The translations under genes were made by a program, and so were the position numbers. 64,000 nt of DNA from JANRIC01 sp033765345 (lineage in GTDB: Bacteria > Bacteroidota > Bacteroidia > Cytophagales > Microscillaceae): positions 32,557 through 96,556 of the forward strand of contig JANRIC010000039.1 in the NCBI GenBank assembly GCA_033765345.1. The letters run 5' to 3'. Numbering within the stretch: the first letter of the stretch is position 1; every line of letters starts with the position of its first letter. Below are positions 1-8,067 of the stretch, one piece after another. Under the pieces are notes generated by a model. The model was not told the DNA's origin and did not search any database. It saw only the letters and a program-made list of their open reading frames with translations.

Positions 1-1
1 A

Positions 2-1987
2 CTGAGTGAAGGAACTGTCATTAATTTATTTGGTTCATCGGGTTTAAGTATACAGGCAATCACCAATCCGGCTATAGTAGGAAGTGTGCGATTGCTCCTC
101 ACCCGTGCGGGAGTTACCCAGAAAAATCAAGTAGAAAGTGTAGCCCCTTATGCTTTGAATGGAGATGACGGAGGAAATTATGTACCCTTTACCTTCACGG
201 TAGGTACTTATACCCTCACAGCAACACCTTATAGTGCAGCAGGGGGTGGTGGAAGCACAGGTACACCTTTGACAATTAATTTTAGTGTCGTTAATCAGCC
301 TACTAATCAACTGCCAGTCGCTGTCATCACGGCTTCTAGTCAGGTGACAGATTCCGACAACAACGGCAGCGAAGTAGTAAGCCTAAGCGGAGCAAACTCC
401 AGCGACCCGGATGGAGGAAGTATCGTTAGTTATGAGTGGAGCGAAGGGCTTACCTCTTTGGGAAGCGGCGTAAATATCAACCCAAGCCTGAGTGTAGGTA
501 CGCACCTCATCACACTGACTGTAACCGATGATGAAGGTAGTGAATCCTCTGCCAATTTCGGCATAATTGTCAACCCCGCGCCTCCTACTGGCCCTGCCCT
601 AACTCAATTTGTATTGATCAATGCCGATACAGATACACCGATCAGGATCATCCAGGAGGGAGAGACAATCAATCTTTTTGGTTCACCGGGCTTGAGCATT
701 CAAGCATTAACAAGTCCTACTACCGTGGGTAGTGTTAGATTTGTATTGAGTAGAGCGGGTACAACACTTAAAACACAAACTGAAAGTGCAGCCCCTTATG
801 CCCTCAATGGAGATGCTGGTGGAAATTATACACCCTTTACTTTTACCGTAGGAGCTTATACCTTAGTAGGTACACCTTTCTCGGCTGCGGGCGGTGGAGG
901 AACTGCTGGGAATGCGCTCACCGCCAACTTTTTTGTGGTGAATCAGGCTGGTAATCTGGCTCCTATTGCAGTAATAGCCGAACCTGACCCGCTCACAATA
1001 ACGGATACCGACAACAACGGCTCTCAAATCGTGACCCTAAACAGTACAGGCTCCAATGACCCTGACGGAAGCATCGTAGCTTATGAATGGACTGAAAATG
1101 ATACTGTATTGAGTATAGGAAGCAGCCTTAGCACTACTTTGAGTCTGGGTACACACGTGATTATTTTAAAAGTAACCGATAATCAGGGGGCTATTGACAC
1201 GGAAACAATCACCGTCCAGGTAGTTGTTCCTCTGCCTAGCGGATCGATCACTGGAATTACCTTCGTCAGTGCCGGAGTAAGCGGTGACCCAGTAGTAGGG
1301 GTCTTGAGTGCCAATGGCAATATAGTGGTGCCGCAAGGTTCTCAGCTCAGCATTCTGGGTAATATCAACGATGCAGCTGGAAGTATGCGTATGACATTGG
1401 TCGGTGGTGAGGAAAACATCAATTATAGCCGCACAGAAAATGTTGCACCTTATGCTCTTTTTGGGGATTTTAATGGGGTGGATATAGCTACCTACCTAAA
1501 TGGACCTGCGCCTGCTCCTTTGAGTCAACTTCCTGCAAGTATCGGAAGCTATAATGGTGTACTTCCAAGCGGTGATTATACGATTACATTGCAATCATAT
1601 AGCGGACTTTATGCCACAGGAAGCCTTCTGGATACCAGGGTGATACAGTTTAATCTGTCTTACCAGGCTGCACGTGGGCAAACTGCTTCTGCTCAGGAAG
1701 GAGAAGAAGAAAGGCTAACTGAGATGGCAAAAGTACTTGGTTTATATCCCGTACCAATGCTGGACAGGCAAGTAACCCTGGTACTTTCTGCCGAATTGAA
1801 AGGGGAATTTGAATTTATAATCACTGATCTGACCGGGAGGACTCTGTATCAAGGCAGCAAAACACAGGCAAAACCGACCAAAGAACTGATTCTGGAACTA
1901 CAACAGATCATCAACAAAGGCACATTTCTGCTGCAGGTCAAGCATGAACAACTTATACCTGCGATTTTGAAACTTGTGAAGGAGTAG
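2..1987 (+). CDS. T9SS-sorted PKD-repeat surface protein, 5' truncated
   Basis: The frame is open to the left edge, so the N-terminus and signal peptide lie outside the window; about 661 residues are visible. A module with the motif INLFGSxGLSIQA, then APYALNGD, GGNY.PFTFTVG.YTL and AAGGGG occurs twice (about residues 1-95 and 215-310). Each copy is followed by a PKD-type Ig domain carrying SSDPDGG or SNDPDGS and SYEW/AYEW. A third, diverged module (APYALFGD) covers about 405-550. The last 80 residues (from GLYPVPM) look like a type A T9SS C-terminal domain, predicting export to the cell surface. No catalytic domain is seen, so an adhesin or glycan-binding role is inference. A strong hairpin terminator follows the stop. 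Confidence 0.8.
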   Translation: MSEGTVINLFGSSGLSIQAITNPAIVGSVRLLLTRAGVTQKNQVESVAPYALNGDDGGNYVPFTFTVGTYTLTATPYSAAGGGGSTGTPLTINFSVVNQPTNQLPVAVITASSQVTDSDNNGSEVVSLSGANSSDPDGGSIVSYEWSEGLTSLGSGVNINPSLSVGTHLITLTVTDDEGSESSANFGIIVNPAPPTGPALTQFVLINADTDTPIRIIQEGETINLFGSPGLSIQALTSPTTVGSVRFVLSRAGTTLKTQTESAAPYALNGDAGGNYTPFTFTVGAYTLVGTPFSAAGGGGTAGNALTANFFVVNQAGNLAPIAVIAEPDPLTITDTDNNGSQIVTLNSTGSNDPDGSIVAYEWTENDTVLSIGSSLSTTLSLGTHVIILKVTDNQGAIDTETITVQVVVPLPSGSITGITFVSAGVSGDPVVGVLSANGNIVVPQGSQLSILGNINDAAGSMRMTLVGGEENINYSRTENVAPYALFGDFNGVDIATYLNGPAPAPLSQLPASIGSYNGVLPSGDYTITLQSYSGLYATGSLLDTRVIQFNLSYQAARGQTASAQEGEEERLTEMAKVLGLYPVPMLDRQVTLVLSAELKGEFEFIITDLTGRTLYQGSKTQAKPTKELILELQQIINKGTFLLQVKHEQLIPAILKLVKE

Positions 1988-2014
1988 TGTAATAGAAAAT
2001 GATTCTTTAGTGAA

Positions 2015-2045
2015 AAAGCCCGGACTTAAAGCCGGGCTTTTTTTT
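2015..2045 (+). terminator. Rho-independent terminator of the PKD protein gene
   Basis: A perfect 9-bp stem (AAAGCCCGG, 2015-2023, with CCGGGCTTT, 2032-2040) has an 8-nt loop and runs into a T tract at 2038-2045. It lies 28 bp after the upstream stop codon. Confidence 0.85.
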
Positions 2046-2163
2046 GGGTTATTCTAAATGGATTAGCCCGCCGAGTTATTTAAAAGACAAATTCAGAGCG
2101 ATCTTATCAGTTAGGTCTAAGGATTAAAAATTTTAAAACTAAAGAAAAATCGCGCATCTTAGG

Positions 2164-4269
2164 TCAAGCCAGTCTGATCCCGATGACTAGGATGTCGTCC
2201 ATTTGTTTTTCGTTACCCATCCATTCTTTGAGGGTTTTGTCGAGGATGTCTTTTTGGTAGGTCATGGGTTCCTGATAGATATCAAAGAGAAGTTCTTTGA
2301 ATCTACGGCGCATAAATTTACGGTTCTGAGGGCCGCCGAACTGATCTTGGTAACCATCCGAATATAAATACAGCGTAATGGGTTGTTCGGCATAAGAGAC
2401 GATATGTTTGGTATAGAAGCGTTCTTTTTCTTCTTTAGATACCCACCCACCTACGGAAAGCACGTTGGCTTTTATTTCTTTGAGTTTTTTATCTTGGATA
2501 TAGAGCAGTGAATTTTTGGCGCCTGCATACTCGATGGTTTTACTGATTTTATCAATTACACAAAGAGCCATATCCATCCCGTCGGGATTATGACTTTCTT
2601 CCTGTTTGAGGGCCGTACGAATGCCTTTGTGCATTTCATTGAGAATGATGTCGGCTTCGGTGATTCCTTTATCTAGTACGATTTGATTCAGCAGCGAATC
2701 GCCGATCATAGACATAAAAGCTCCTGGGATGCCGTGCCCGGTACAATCTACGGCAGCGATGATTACTTTTTCATTCTCGAAGCCTGTAAGGATTTTTTGG
2801 GCGATGTTGAGCTCGGGTACATCTTCAAAAATCGGGATACTATCTACTTTGGTGTACCAATAAAAATCGCCACTGACTACATCTCTGGGCACATAATAGA
2901 TAAAGTGTAGGGGAAGCTCTTGGTCGATGACTTCTTCATAAGGCAGCATAGCCTCCTGGATTCGCTTGGCATAATGAATGCTACTTTGAATATTTTGGTT
3001 TTTGATGGCAATTTCATCTCTTTGTTTGGCGATTTTATTTTTTTGTTCTTCCAGGGCATTGCTGATGGCTAATATTTCTTCGTTTTGCTGGTTGATTTCT
3101 TCGTTTTGCTGGAGCAGGATTTGGTTGGTGATTTTTTTCTGGCGATTGGAGCGTAAAAGTACAAATACGATGACACTCACGAGAAAAAGCCCTGCGGTCA
3201 AAGCCCAGATCAAAATTTGTCGGATTTCCTTCTTTTTATTGAGCAGGTTGATTTCTTTTTGTTTGGTATCGAGTTCATAGGAATTCTGAAGCTCGGCCAC
3301 TTTTTTCTTATTGGCCTCGCTGTATAGTTCGTCCTGCATGATGACGTGTTCAAGCTGAAATTCATAAGCCTTTTCAAAATCCTTCAAGGTGTAATAAATA
3401 TCTGCTACGGTATTACTAGCTTCGGCTTCCAGTTTTTTAAGATCGAGTGTTTCAGCTATTTCTAGACTTTGGAGGGCGTAACTGAGGGCGGTATCCAGTT
3501 TTCCCATTTTAAGGTAGCTATCAGCAATATTGTAGAGTGTAGCGGAGATATTAGCCTGGTTATTTAGGTCTTCATCGATTTTGAGAGATTCCTTAAAAAA
3601 GCCCAGCGATTGTTCATAGCGATTGGTTTGGAAGTAGATCAGTCCGATATTTTTAAGACTGGTAGCGATTCCACCTTGATCTTGGAGTTTTCGGCGGATT
3701 TTGAGAGATTGATCGTAATACTGATAAGCTTCGTTGTATTCTTTTTGTTGGTAATAGATGTCTCCGATATTATTAAGGGTGCTTGCCTGGCCTTTTTCGT
3801 CGCCTGTGATTTCATCAATTTTTAAGACCCGTTCGTAGTATTTTTTGGCTTGTTTGTAATCCTGTAGGGTGTGGTATACGATGCCGATGTTGTTTAGTGT
3901 TTGAGCTATTCCTGCGGGATTATTAATTTTTTCATAGAGTTGGAGAGATTTTAGAAAATTATCAAGTGCTTGTGAGAGATTGCTTTGAAGCAAATAAATA
4001 TTTCCGAGGTTTTTCAGTGCGGTAGCTTGTCCTTCCTGGTCTCCACGGTTTTGTGCCAACTCGAGAGCTTGTTGGGCAAATGCGTTGGCTTTGAGCGGTT
4101 GGGCGTTTTCGTAAGCAGTACTGAGTTGGTTGAGCAGGGTAATTTTAGCCTTGCCTTTGAGTTTTGGAAGTTGTTTTTCCAATTGGGATAAATTTTCCTG
4201 AGCTTTTCCCAGTGTAAAGGCAAAAAAGCATATACTTAAGATCAAATAATATAAAAATAGCTTGTGCAT
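2164..4269 (-). CDS. TPR-repeat sensor with SpoIIE/PP2C-type serine phosphatase domain
   Basis: This 701-residue protein begins with a signal peptide (FLYYLILSICFFAFTLGKAQ), then about seven TPR units at residues 30-310 with repeated NNIG and YYxQxL patterns. One membrane segment lies near 351-373 (LIWALTAGLFLVSVIVFVLL), followed by a coiled coil near 380-425 and a SpoIIE domain near 430-701. The phosphatase metal motifs are visible as VVSGDFYW, AAVDCTGHGIPGAFMSMIG and YLYSDGYQDQFGG. The predicted topology is periplasmic TPR and cytoplasmic phosphatase, as in the many TPR-SpoIIE proteins of Cytophagales. It probably dephosphorylates an anti-sigma-antagonist-like or SiaC-like protein, and a DUF1987/SiaC gene lies 1.3 kb away. 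The substrate is not shown by sequence. Confidence 0.85.
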   Translation of the reverse strand: MHKLFLYYLILSICFFAFTLGKAQENLSQLEKQLPKLKGKAKITLLNQLSTAYENAQPLKANAFAQQALELAQNRGDQEGQATALKNLGNIYLLQSNLSQALDNFLKSLQLYEKINNPAGIAQTLNNIGIVYHTLQDYKQAKKYYERVLKIDEITGDEKGQASTLNNIGDIYYQQKEYNEAYQYYDQSLKIRRKLQDQGGIATSLKNIGLIYFQTNRYEQSLGFFKESLKIDEDLNNQANISATLYNIADSYLKMGKLDTALSYALQSLEIAETLDLKKLEAEASNTVADIYYTLKDFEKAYEFQLEHVIMQDELYSEANKKKVAELQNSYELDTKQKEINLLNKKKEIRQILIWALTAGLFLVSVIVFVLLRSNRQKKITNQILLQQNEEINQQNEEILAISNALEEQKNKIAKQRDEIAIKNQNIQSSIHYAKRIQEAMLPYEEVIDQELPLHFIYYVPRDVVSGDFYWYTKVDSIPIFEDVPELNIAQKILTGFENEKVIIAAVDCTGHGIPGAFMSMIGDSLLNQIVLDKGITEADIILNEMHKGIRTALKQEESHNPDGMDMALCVIDKISKTIEYAGAKNSLLYIQDKKLKEIKANVLSVGGWVSKEEKERFYTKHIVSYAEQPITLYLYSDGYQDQFGGPQNRKFMRRRFKELLFDIYQEPMTYQKDILDKTLKEWMGNEKQMDDILVIGIRLA

Positions 4270-4447
4270 AGGATAAAGATTAAAACTCAGCGATTTATAT
4301 TTTTAACATTCCTTAGAACGTCGGCAAGGAACAAAAAGTATTCCCCGAAAATTCAAAGAAAACAAACATAATGAAGCAAATACCATGCGCCGATAATTTA
4401 CTTCATTATCCAAAATTAAGCCGTTTTGATCAAAGACGGACCTAATC

Positions 4448-5125
4448 CTAAATTTCAAAAGACTCGCCAATTTCAAGCAAAATCAATTCTTTTCCGGCAT
4501 CGCTGAAAGCTTTTTTGGCTGCTTCTCGATCAATCTTGATGTAAGGGAAAGTATCATAATGAACGCCTAAGACTAAGGAGCAATCCACAAAGTCCGAAGC
4601 AATGATCGCATCTTCATAATCCATAGTAAAATTACTCCCGATCGGTAAAATTGCTAAGTCCAGTTTGGCATATTTAGGGATCAATTGCATATCCAGGGTA
4701 AGTGCCGTATCACCAGCATAATAAAAAGATTTTTCGCCTTGTACCACAAATCCACCCGGATTCCCTCCATACGTGCCGTCTGGCAACACACTGGAATGCA
4801 CTGCTTGGACGTACTTCACCGTTCCAAAGTCAAATAACCAACTTCCCCCGTGGTTCATCGGATGCCCTTTGGTCAGACCTTGAGCGGCAAACCAGGAAAC
4901 GATCTCAAAATTAGATACCAGCGTGGCATCTGAGTTTTGTGCAATGACCTGTACATCCGCTACGTGATCTCCATGACCGTGACTGACCAAAATGTAGTCA
5001 GCCTGAATACTACTTACATCAATGTGTTTGGCCTGATCATTTGGGCTGATAAAGGGATCAAAAAGAATTTTTTTTCCGCCCAAGTCAACTAAAAAACTAG
5101 AATGCCCATAAAATGTAATTATCAT
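4448..5125 (-). CDS. UPF0173 metal-dependent hydrolase (metallo-beta-lactamase fold)
   Basis: The 225-residue protein has the typical length of the UPF0173/YtkL family. It opens with MIITFYGHSSFLVDLGGKK and carries the metal-binding SHGHGDH at residues 48-54. Further family blocks include an MNHGG segment, FYYAGDTALTLDM and LPIGSNFTMDYEDA. It is probably a cytoplasmic zinc-dependent hydrolase of the UlaG-like group; the substrate is unknown. It is transcribed alone, away from the downstream TPR-SpoIIE gene by about 180 bp. The start is the only Met that keeps the conserved N-terminal beta-strand. Confidence 0.88.
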   Translation of the reverse strand: MIITFYGHSSFLVDLGGKKILFDPFISPNDQAKHIDVSSIQADYILVSHGHGDHVADVQVIAQNSDATLVSNFEIVSWFAAQGLTKGHPMNHGGSWLFDFGTVKYVQAVHSSVLPDGTYGGNPGGFVVQGEKSFYYAGDTALTLDMQLIPKYAKLDLAILPIGSNFTMDYEDAIIASDFVDCSLVLGVHYDTFPYIKIDREAAKKAFSDAGKELILLEIGESFEI

Positions 5126-5602
5126 AGTTTGAAGCTTTTGGTGAATATTCAGACATAAATATAAATTTTATCCTTAAATTCTTTGTGCTTAAATTTGTAA
5201 AATTCAAAAGTTTTTCTCATTATCACCAAAGGGATTCGGTTTAACAGCCCAAAATAAACCAATCCTAGCTACTACCCAATAAAAACAATATGCTCATAGG
5301 ATTTGCCTGATTGGCAAAATTGATTTGTCGGATTTCAGACAAGCGATCATGAGATTCAAATAAATCACAGCATGGAATAAATTACCAGGCTTTTTCTGGT
5401 ACTTTTTATCTAAAACCGGATACCTAAACATTCATACAGGAAACACAGTATAGTCTTAAATACAGGTTTTTGAATTTGACAAGAACAGTATTTGGTAAAT
5501 AGTTTGATTAAGCAGATATCTGTGTATCATCCTCATTATTCATACATTCTAATAGCTTTTATTTTAAAAAATTGCAGTATATTTGTACTATTATAGCATC
5601 TT
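5126..5602. other. Intergenic region between divergent genes
   Basis: AT-rich region with no supportable gene. It holds the outward promoters of the UPF0173 gene and the DUF1987 gene, and a weak stem (TACCAG 5383-5388 with CTGGTA 5396-5401, followed by CTTTTT) with no transcript obviously ending there. Confidence 0.5.
5578..5585 (+). promoter_or_regulatory. Bacteroidota -7 element upstream of the DUF1987 gene
   Basis: TATATTTG matches the Bacteroidota consensus TAnnTTTG and lies 17 bp before the ATG at 5603. The matching -33 region is only T-rich (5557-5560), so this is a pattern match only. Confidence 0.45.
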
Positions 5603-6004
5603 ATGGAAAACATTAAACTAGAAGGTAATAAAAGAACACCAACTATCGAGTTTGACTCTCAGAAAGGTTTCCTAAAAATCTCAGGACGATCTATTCCTGA
5701 AAACAGTTGGAAATTCTACAAACCCTTTGTCGATTGGATCAAGGAATATATCTCCACCACCAAAAACGAAAGTACCAAAATCCATATCATGTTGGAATAC
5801 TGTAACTCCAGTTCCAGCAAGTATATCCTGGATATTTTACAATTGCTGGATGATTTAGCAGGCACAAACCATCCCGTGAGCTTTGAATGGTATTATGCAG
5901 ATAATGATGAAGATATGGAAGAAATCGGTCAAGATCTGGCCAGTTTTCTTCAATCGGTACATACAAAACTAATTGCTTTCAAAAGGGAAAGGCCTATTGT
6001 ATAA
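5603..6004 (+). CDS. SiaC-like regulatory phosphoprotein (DUF1987)
   Basis: The 133-residue protein matches the DUF1987/SiaC family in length and motifs: TPTIEFD near the N-terminus, GFLKISGRSIPEN, FYKPFVDWI, and the central LEYCNSSSSKYILDIL. In Pseudomonas SiaC, a Thr in the equivalent NTSS stretch is phosphorylated by SiaB and dephosphorylated by the PP2C enzyme SiaA; here the site would be Ser69. The C-terminal acidic stretch ADNDEDMEEIG is also typical. No SiaB-like kinase or diguanylate cyclase is in the window, but a SpoIIE phosphatase lies nearby. Family assignment is fairly sure; pathway role is inference. Confidence 0.82.
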   Translation: MENIKLEGNKRTPTIEFDSQKGFLKISGRSIPENSWKFYKPFVDWIKEYISTTKNESTKIHIMLEYCNSSSSKYILDILQLLDDLAGTNHPVSFEWYYADNDEDMEEIGQDLASFLQSVHTKLIAFKRERPIV

Positions 6005-6018
6005 TACTTTACAATCAA

Positions 6019-7956
6019 TTATAAATATTCCCAGGCACTCCGATACTTTCCGATACGATCCATGTAGTCTAAAAAATGCTTGTAGAACCCGTGCTGCCCT
6101 AGGGTAGCACTATCTCCAATTACTACAAGCTTTTTCCGTGCACGCGTAAGTGCTACATTCATCCTTCGTGTATCCGCCAAAAACCCTATCTGCCCTTTGG
6201 TATTGCTCCTTACTAAAGAAATATAAATTACATCCCGCTCCTGTCCCTGGAAGCCGTCTATAGAATTCACCTGCAAAAAAGGTAAATAATTACTGAATTC
6301 GTCTTGATGCAGAATATGCTCTTTGAGATAAGCTACTTGTGCATTGTAAGGTGAGATGATCCCTATGGAGAAGCCTTGCTCGAGCAAATAACTATGCCCC
6401 AGACGAATTTGATCGAGCAATTGTCTGAGATGATTGACCAGTAAATCGCCTTCCAAAGGATTAAATTTACTTTGTGATTCCTCGTGGACTTTCTCATCAA
6501 AGCTACAGCCTGCCGTATCAATGAACTCTACGGCTTGCTTGAGTATTTCATCTTCAGGATTGTCGCCCAGAAAGTGGTATCTGACACTGTCATCGGCAAT
6601 CAGTTCATTTCCATAAAATTGATCATTGGAGAAGCCCATAATGGGTTCATTCATTCGGTATTGTACTTTGAGCATCACATCTACCTGATGCTTGAAGATA
6701 ATTTTTTCAAATAAAGTCTGAGAGAGCCCCTGACGGGCTGCTTCATAAGATTTGATGGTAGGTGGTAACTGAAAATGGTCTCCTGCCATCACGACCCGAT
6801 CCGACTTGCTGATCGGAATCCAGCAGGCTGGCTCCAATGCCTGCGCTGCTTCATCAATAAACACCGTAGAAAATCTCCGAAAACGAATGTATTTATTTAC
6901 AGTGCCTACCAATGTAGCTGTGATTACCTGGGCTTCATTGAGCAGTGAGTCGATGATATATTTTTCCAGCACAGTGGCTTCATTTAGTCTTTGGGTGGCC
7001 TCAGCAAATAAAAGTTTGCGTTGTAGTCGCTCCTCGGGTCCGAACTTCCGCTTATATTTGTGTGCCATTTTTTTAAATTCTTCGGCTTCTTTGCGGAGTT
7101 TTTTGAGATAGCGAAAGTCAGGATGTTGTGCAATTTGAGCTTCCAGACTGTATTGCATCAGCTCTTCGTCCATGCGAGCAGGATTACCGATACGAAGGAC
7201 GTGAAGCCCCTTATCCAGAAGCTTTTGCGTCAGCAAATCTACGGCTGTATTGCTGGGGGCAGTTACAAGCACTTGTTTTTCATTTTGTAAAGTCAGTTTG
7301 ACGGCCTGCACTAGGGTTGTGGTCTTGCCTGTACCCGGAGGGCCGTGTACAATGGCAATGTCTTTGGCTGCCAGGATATGATTTACAGCCTGATTTTGGG
7401 AATCATTCAGCGTATCAACGACATAATATCCCGGCATTTCGGCTTCAGTCAAAAAAGAAGGCTTTTGATTCAAAAAAATCATATCTCTGAGCTCTGCCAA
7501 GCGGTCGTCTTTGGCTACCGATACTTTGTACAGGGCATCTTCCATTTCTTTGTAAGAAGCTCCGTCAAAAAGCAGATCGATGCCTAGGTGTGGATCATCC
7601 ACCCAATCAGGAAGCTCATCAATGGTAAAAGAAACCCGCATATTGTTTTTCCAGACAGCTGCAATAACGCCTGAAATAGAAGGAATCTTTTTATGCTCCC
7701 TCGAGTTGCTGAATAAAGAAACACTATCACCGACCTGAAAAGAGTGGTTTTTATTATCCTGATTGATTTTTTCTAAACTCAAATAAAAATTTTCTCCCGT
7801 ACCGATCTCCGTGTAATTCACCTTAATCGGATACCAACTCCAGCCTTTTTCTACCCTGTCTTTCAGGGGAGTATGAATAATCTGGTTTTTGTACTGGCGA
7901 AGGTCTTCTTCCCGCTCTATTTCCAAGAGCCTCAATAAATCTTTAATTTCGTCCAT
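6019..7956 (-). CDS. Superfamily 1 helicase of the IGHMBP2/Upf1-like type
   Basis: The 645-residue protein has Walker A GPPGTGKTTT (205-214), a motif Ia with TAPSNTAVDLL, Walker B FIDEAAQALEP (366-376) and motif III MAGDHFQLPPT. Later motifs are QYRMN, SIDGFQGQERDVI and ALTRARKKLVVIGD. The N-terminal 180 residues form the beta-barrel/stalk region expected of IGHMBP2-type helicases. It is a cytoplasmic ATP-dependent DNA or RNA helicase; its process is unknown. It converges on the DUF1987 gene with only 14 bp between stops. All catalytic motifs look intact. Confidence 0.9.
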   Translation of the reverse strand: MDEIKDLLRLLEIEREEDLRQYKNQIIHTPLKDRVEKGWSWYPIKVNYTEIGTGENFYLSLEKINQDNKNHSFQVGDSVSLFSNSREHKKIPSISGVIAAVWKNNMRVSFTIDELPDWVDDPHLGIDLLFDGASYKEMEDALYKVSVAKDDRLAELRDMIFLNQKPSFLTEAEMPGYYVVDTLNDSQNQAVNHILAAKDIAIVHGPPGTGKTTTLVQAVKLTLQNEKQVLVTAPSNTAVDLLTQKLLDKGLHVLRIGNPARMDEELMQYSLEAQIAQHPDFRYLKKLRKEAEEFKKMAHKYKRKFGPEERLQRKLLFAEATQRLNEATVLEKYIIDSLLNEAQVITATLVGTVNKYIRFRRFSTVFIDEAAQALEPACWIPISKSDRVVMAGDHFQLPPTIKSYEAARQGLSQTLFEKIIFKHQVDVMLKVQYRMNEPIMGFSNDQFYGNELIADDSVRYHFLGDNPEDEILKQAVEFIDTAGCSFDEKVHEESQSKFNPLEGDLLVNHLRQLLDQIRLGHSYLLEQGFSIGIISPYNAQVAYLKEHILHQDEFSNYLPFLQVNSIDGFQGQERDVIYISLVRSNTKGQIGFLADTRRMNVALTRARKKLVVIGDSATLGQHGFYKHFLDYMDRIGKYRSAWEYL

Positions 7957-7974
7957 AGTCTACTTCTTAAAGAA

Positions 7975-7982
7975 CAAAATTA
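7975..7982 (-). promoter_or_regulatory. Putative -7 element of the helicase gene
   Basis: Read on the minus strand this is TAATTTTG, a match to TAnnTTTG, 18 bp before the helicase ATG. No clear -33 box is seen. Confidence 0.3.
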
Positions 7983-8067
7983 CATAATTCTGCCTTAAAA
8001 TTTGTTTTCCTTTATATTTCTTCCTTTTTTGGCTTTTGTATATCAAAATAAATTCCGTATTGCCGTC

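Noticed and set aside
86..90. GTG as start of the first gene
   Set aside because: The frame is open to the window edge and the repeated module begins before it, so the gene is truncated rather than starting here.
5383..5407. Weak 6-bp hairpin with T run as terminator
   Set aside because: No plus-strand gene upstream on which it could act.
8002..8067. Upstream TTG start for the symporter
   Set aside because: ATG at 8068 gives the typical family N-terminus; the extension is hydrophobic spacer.
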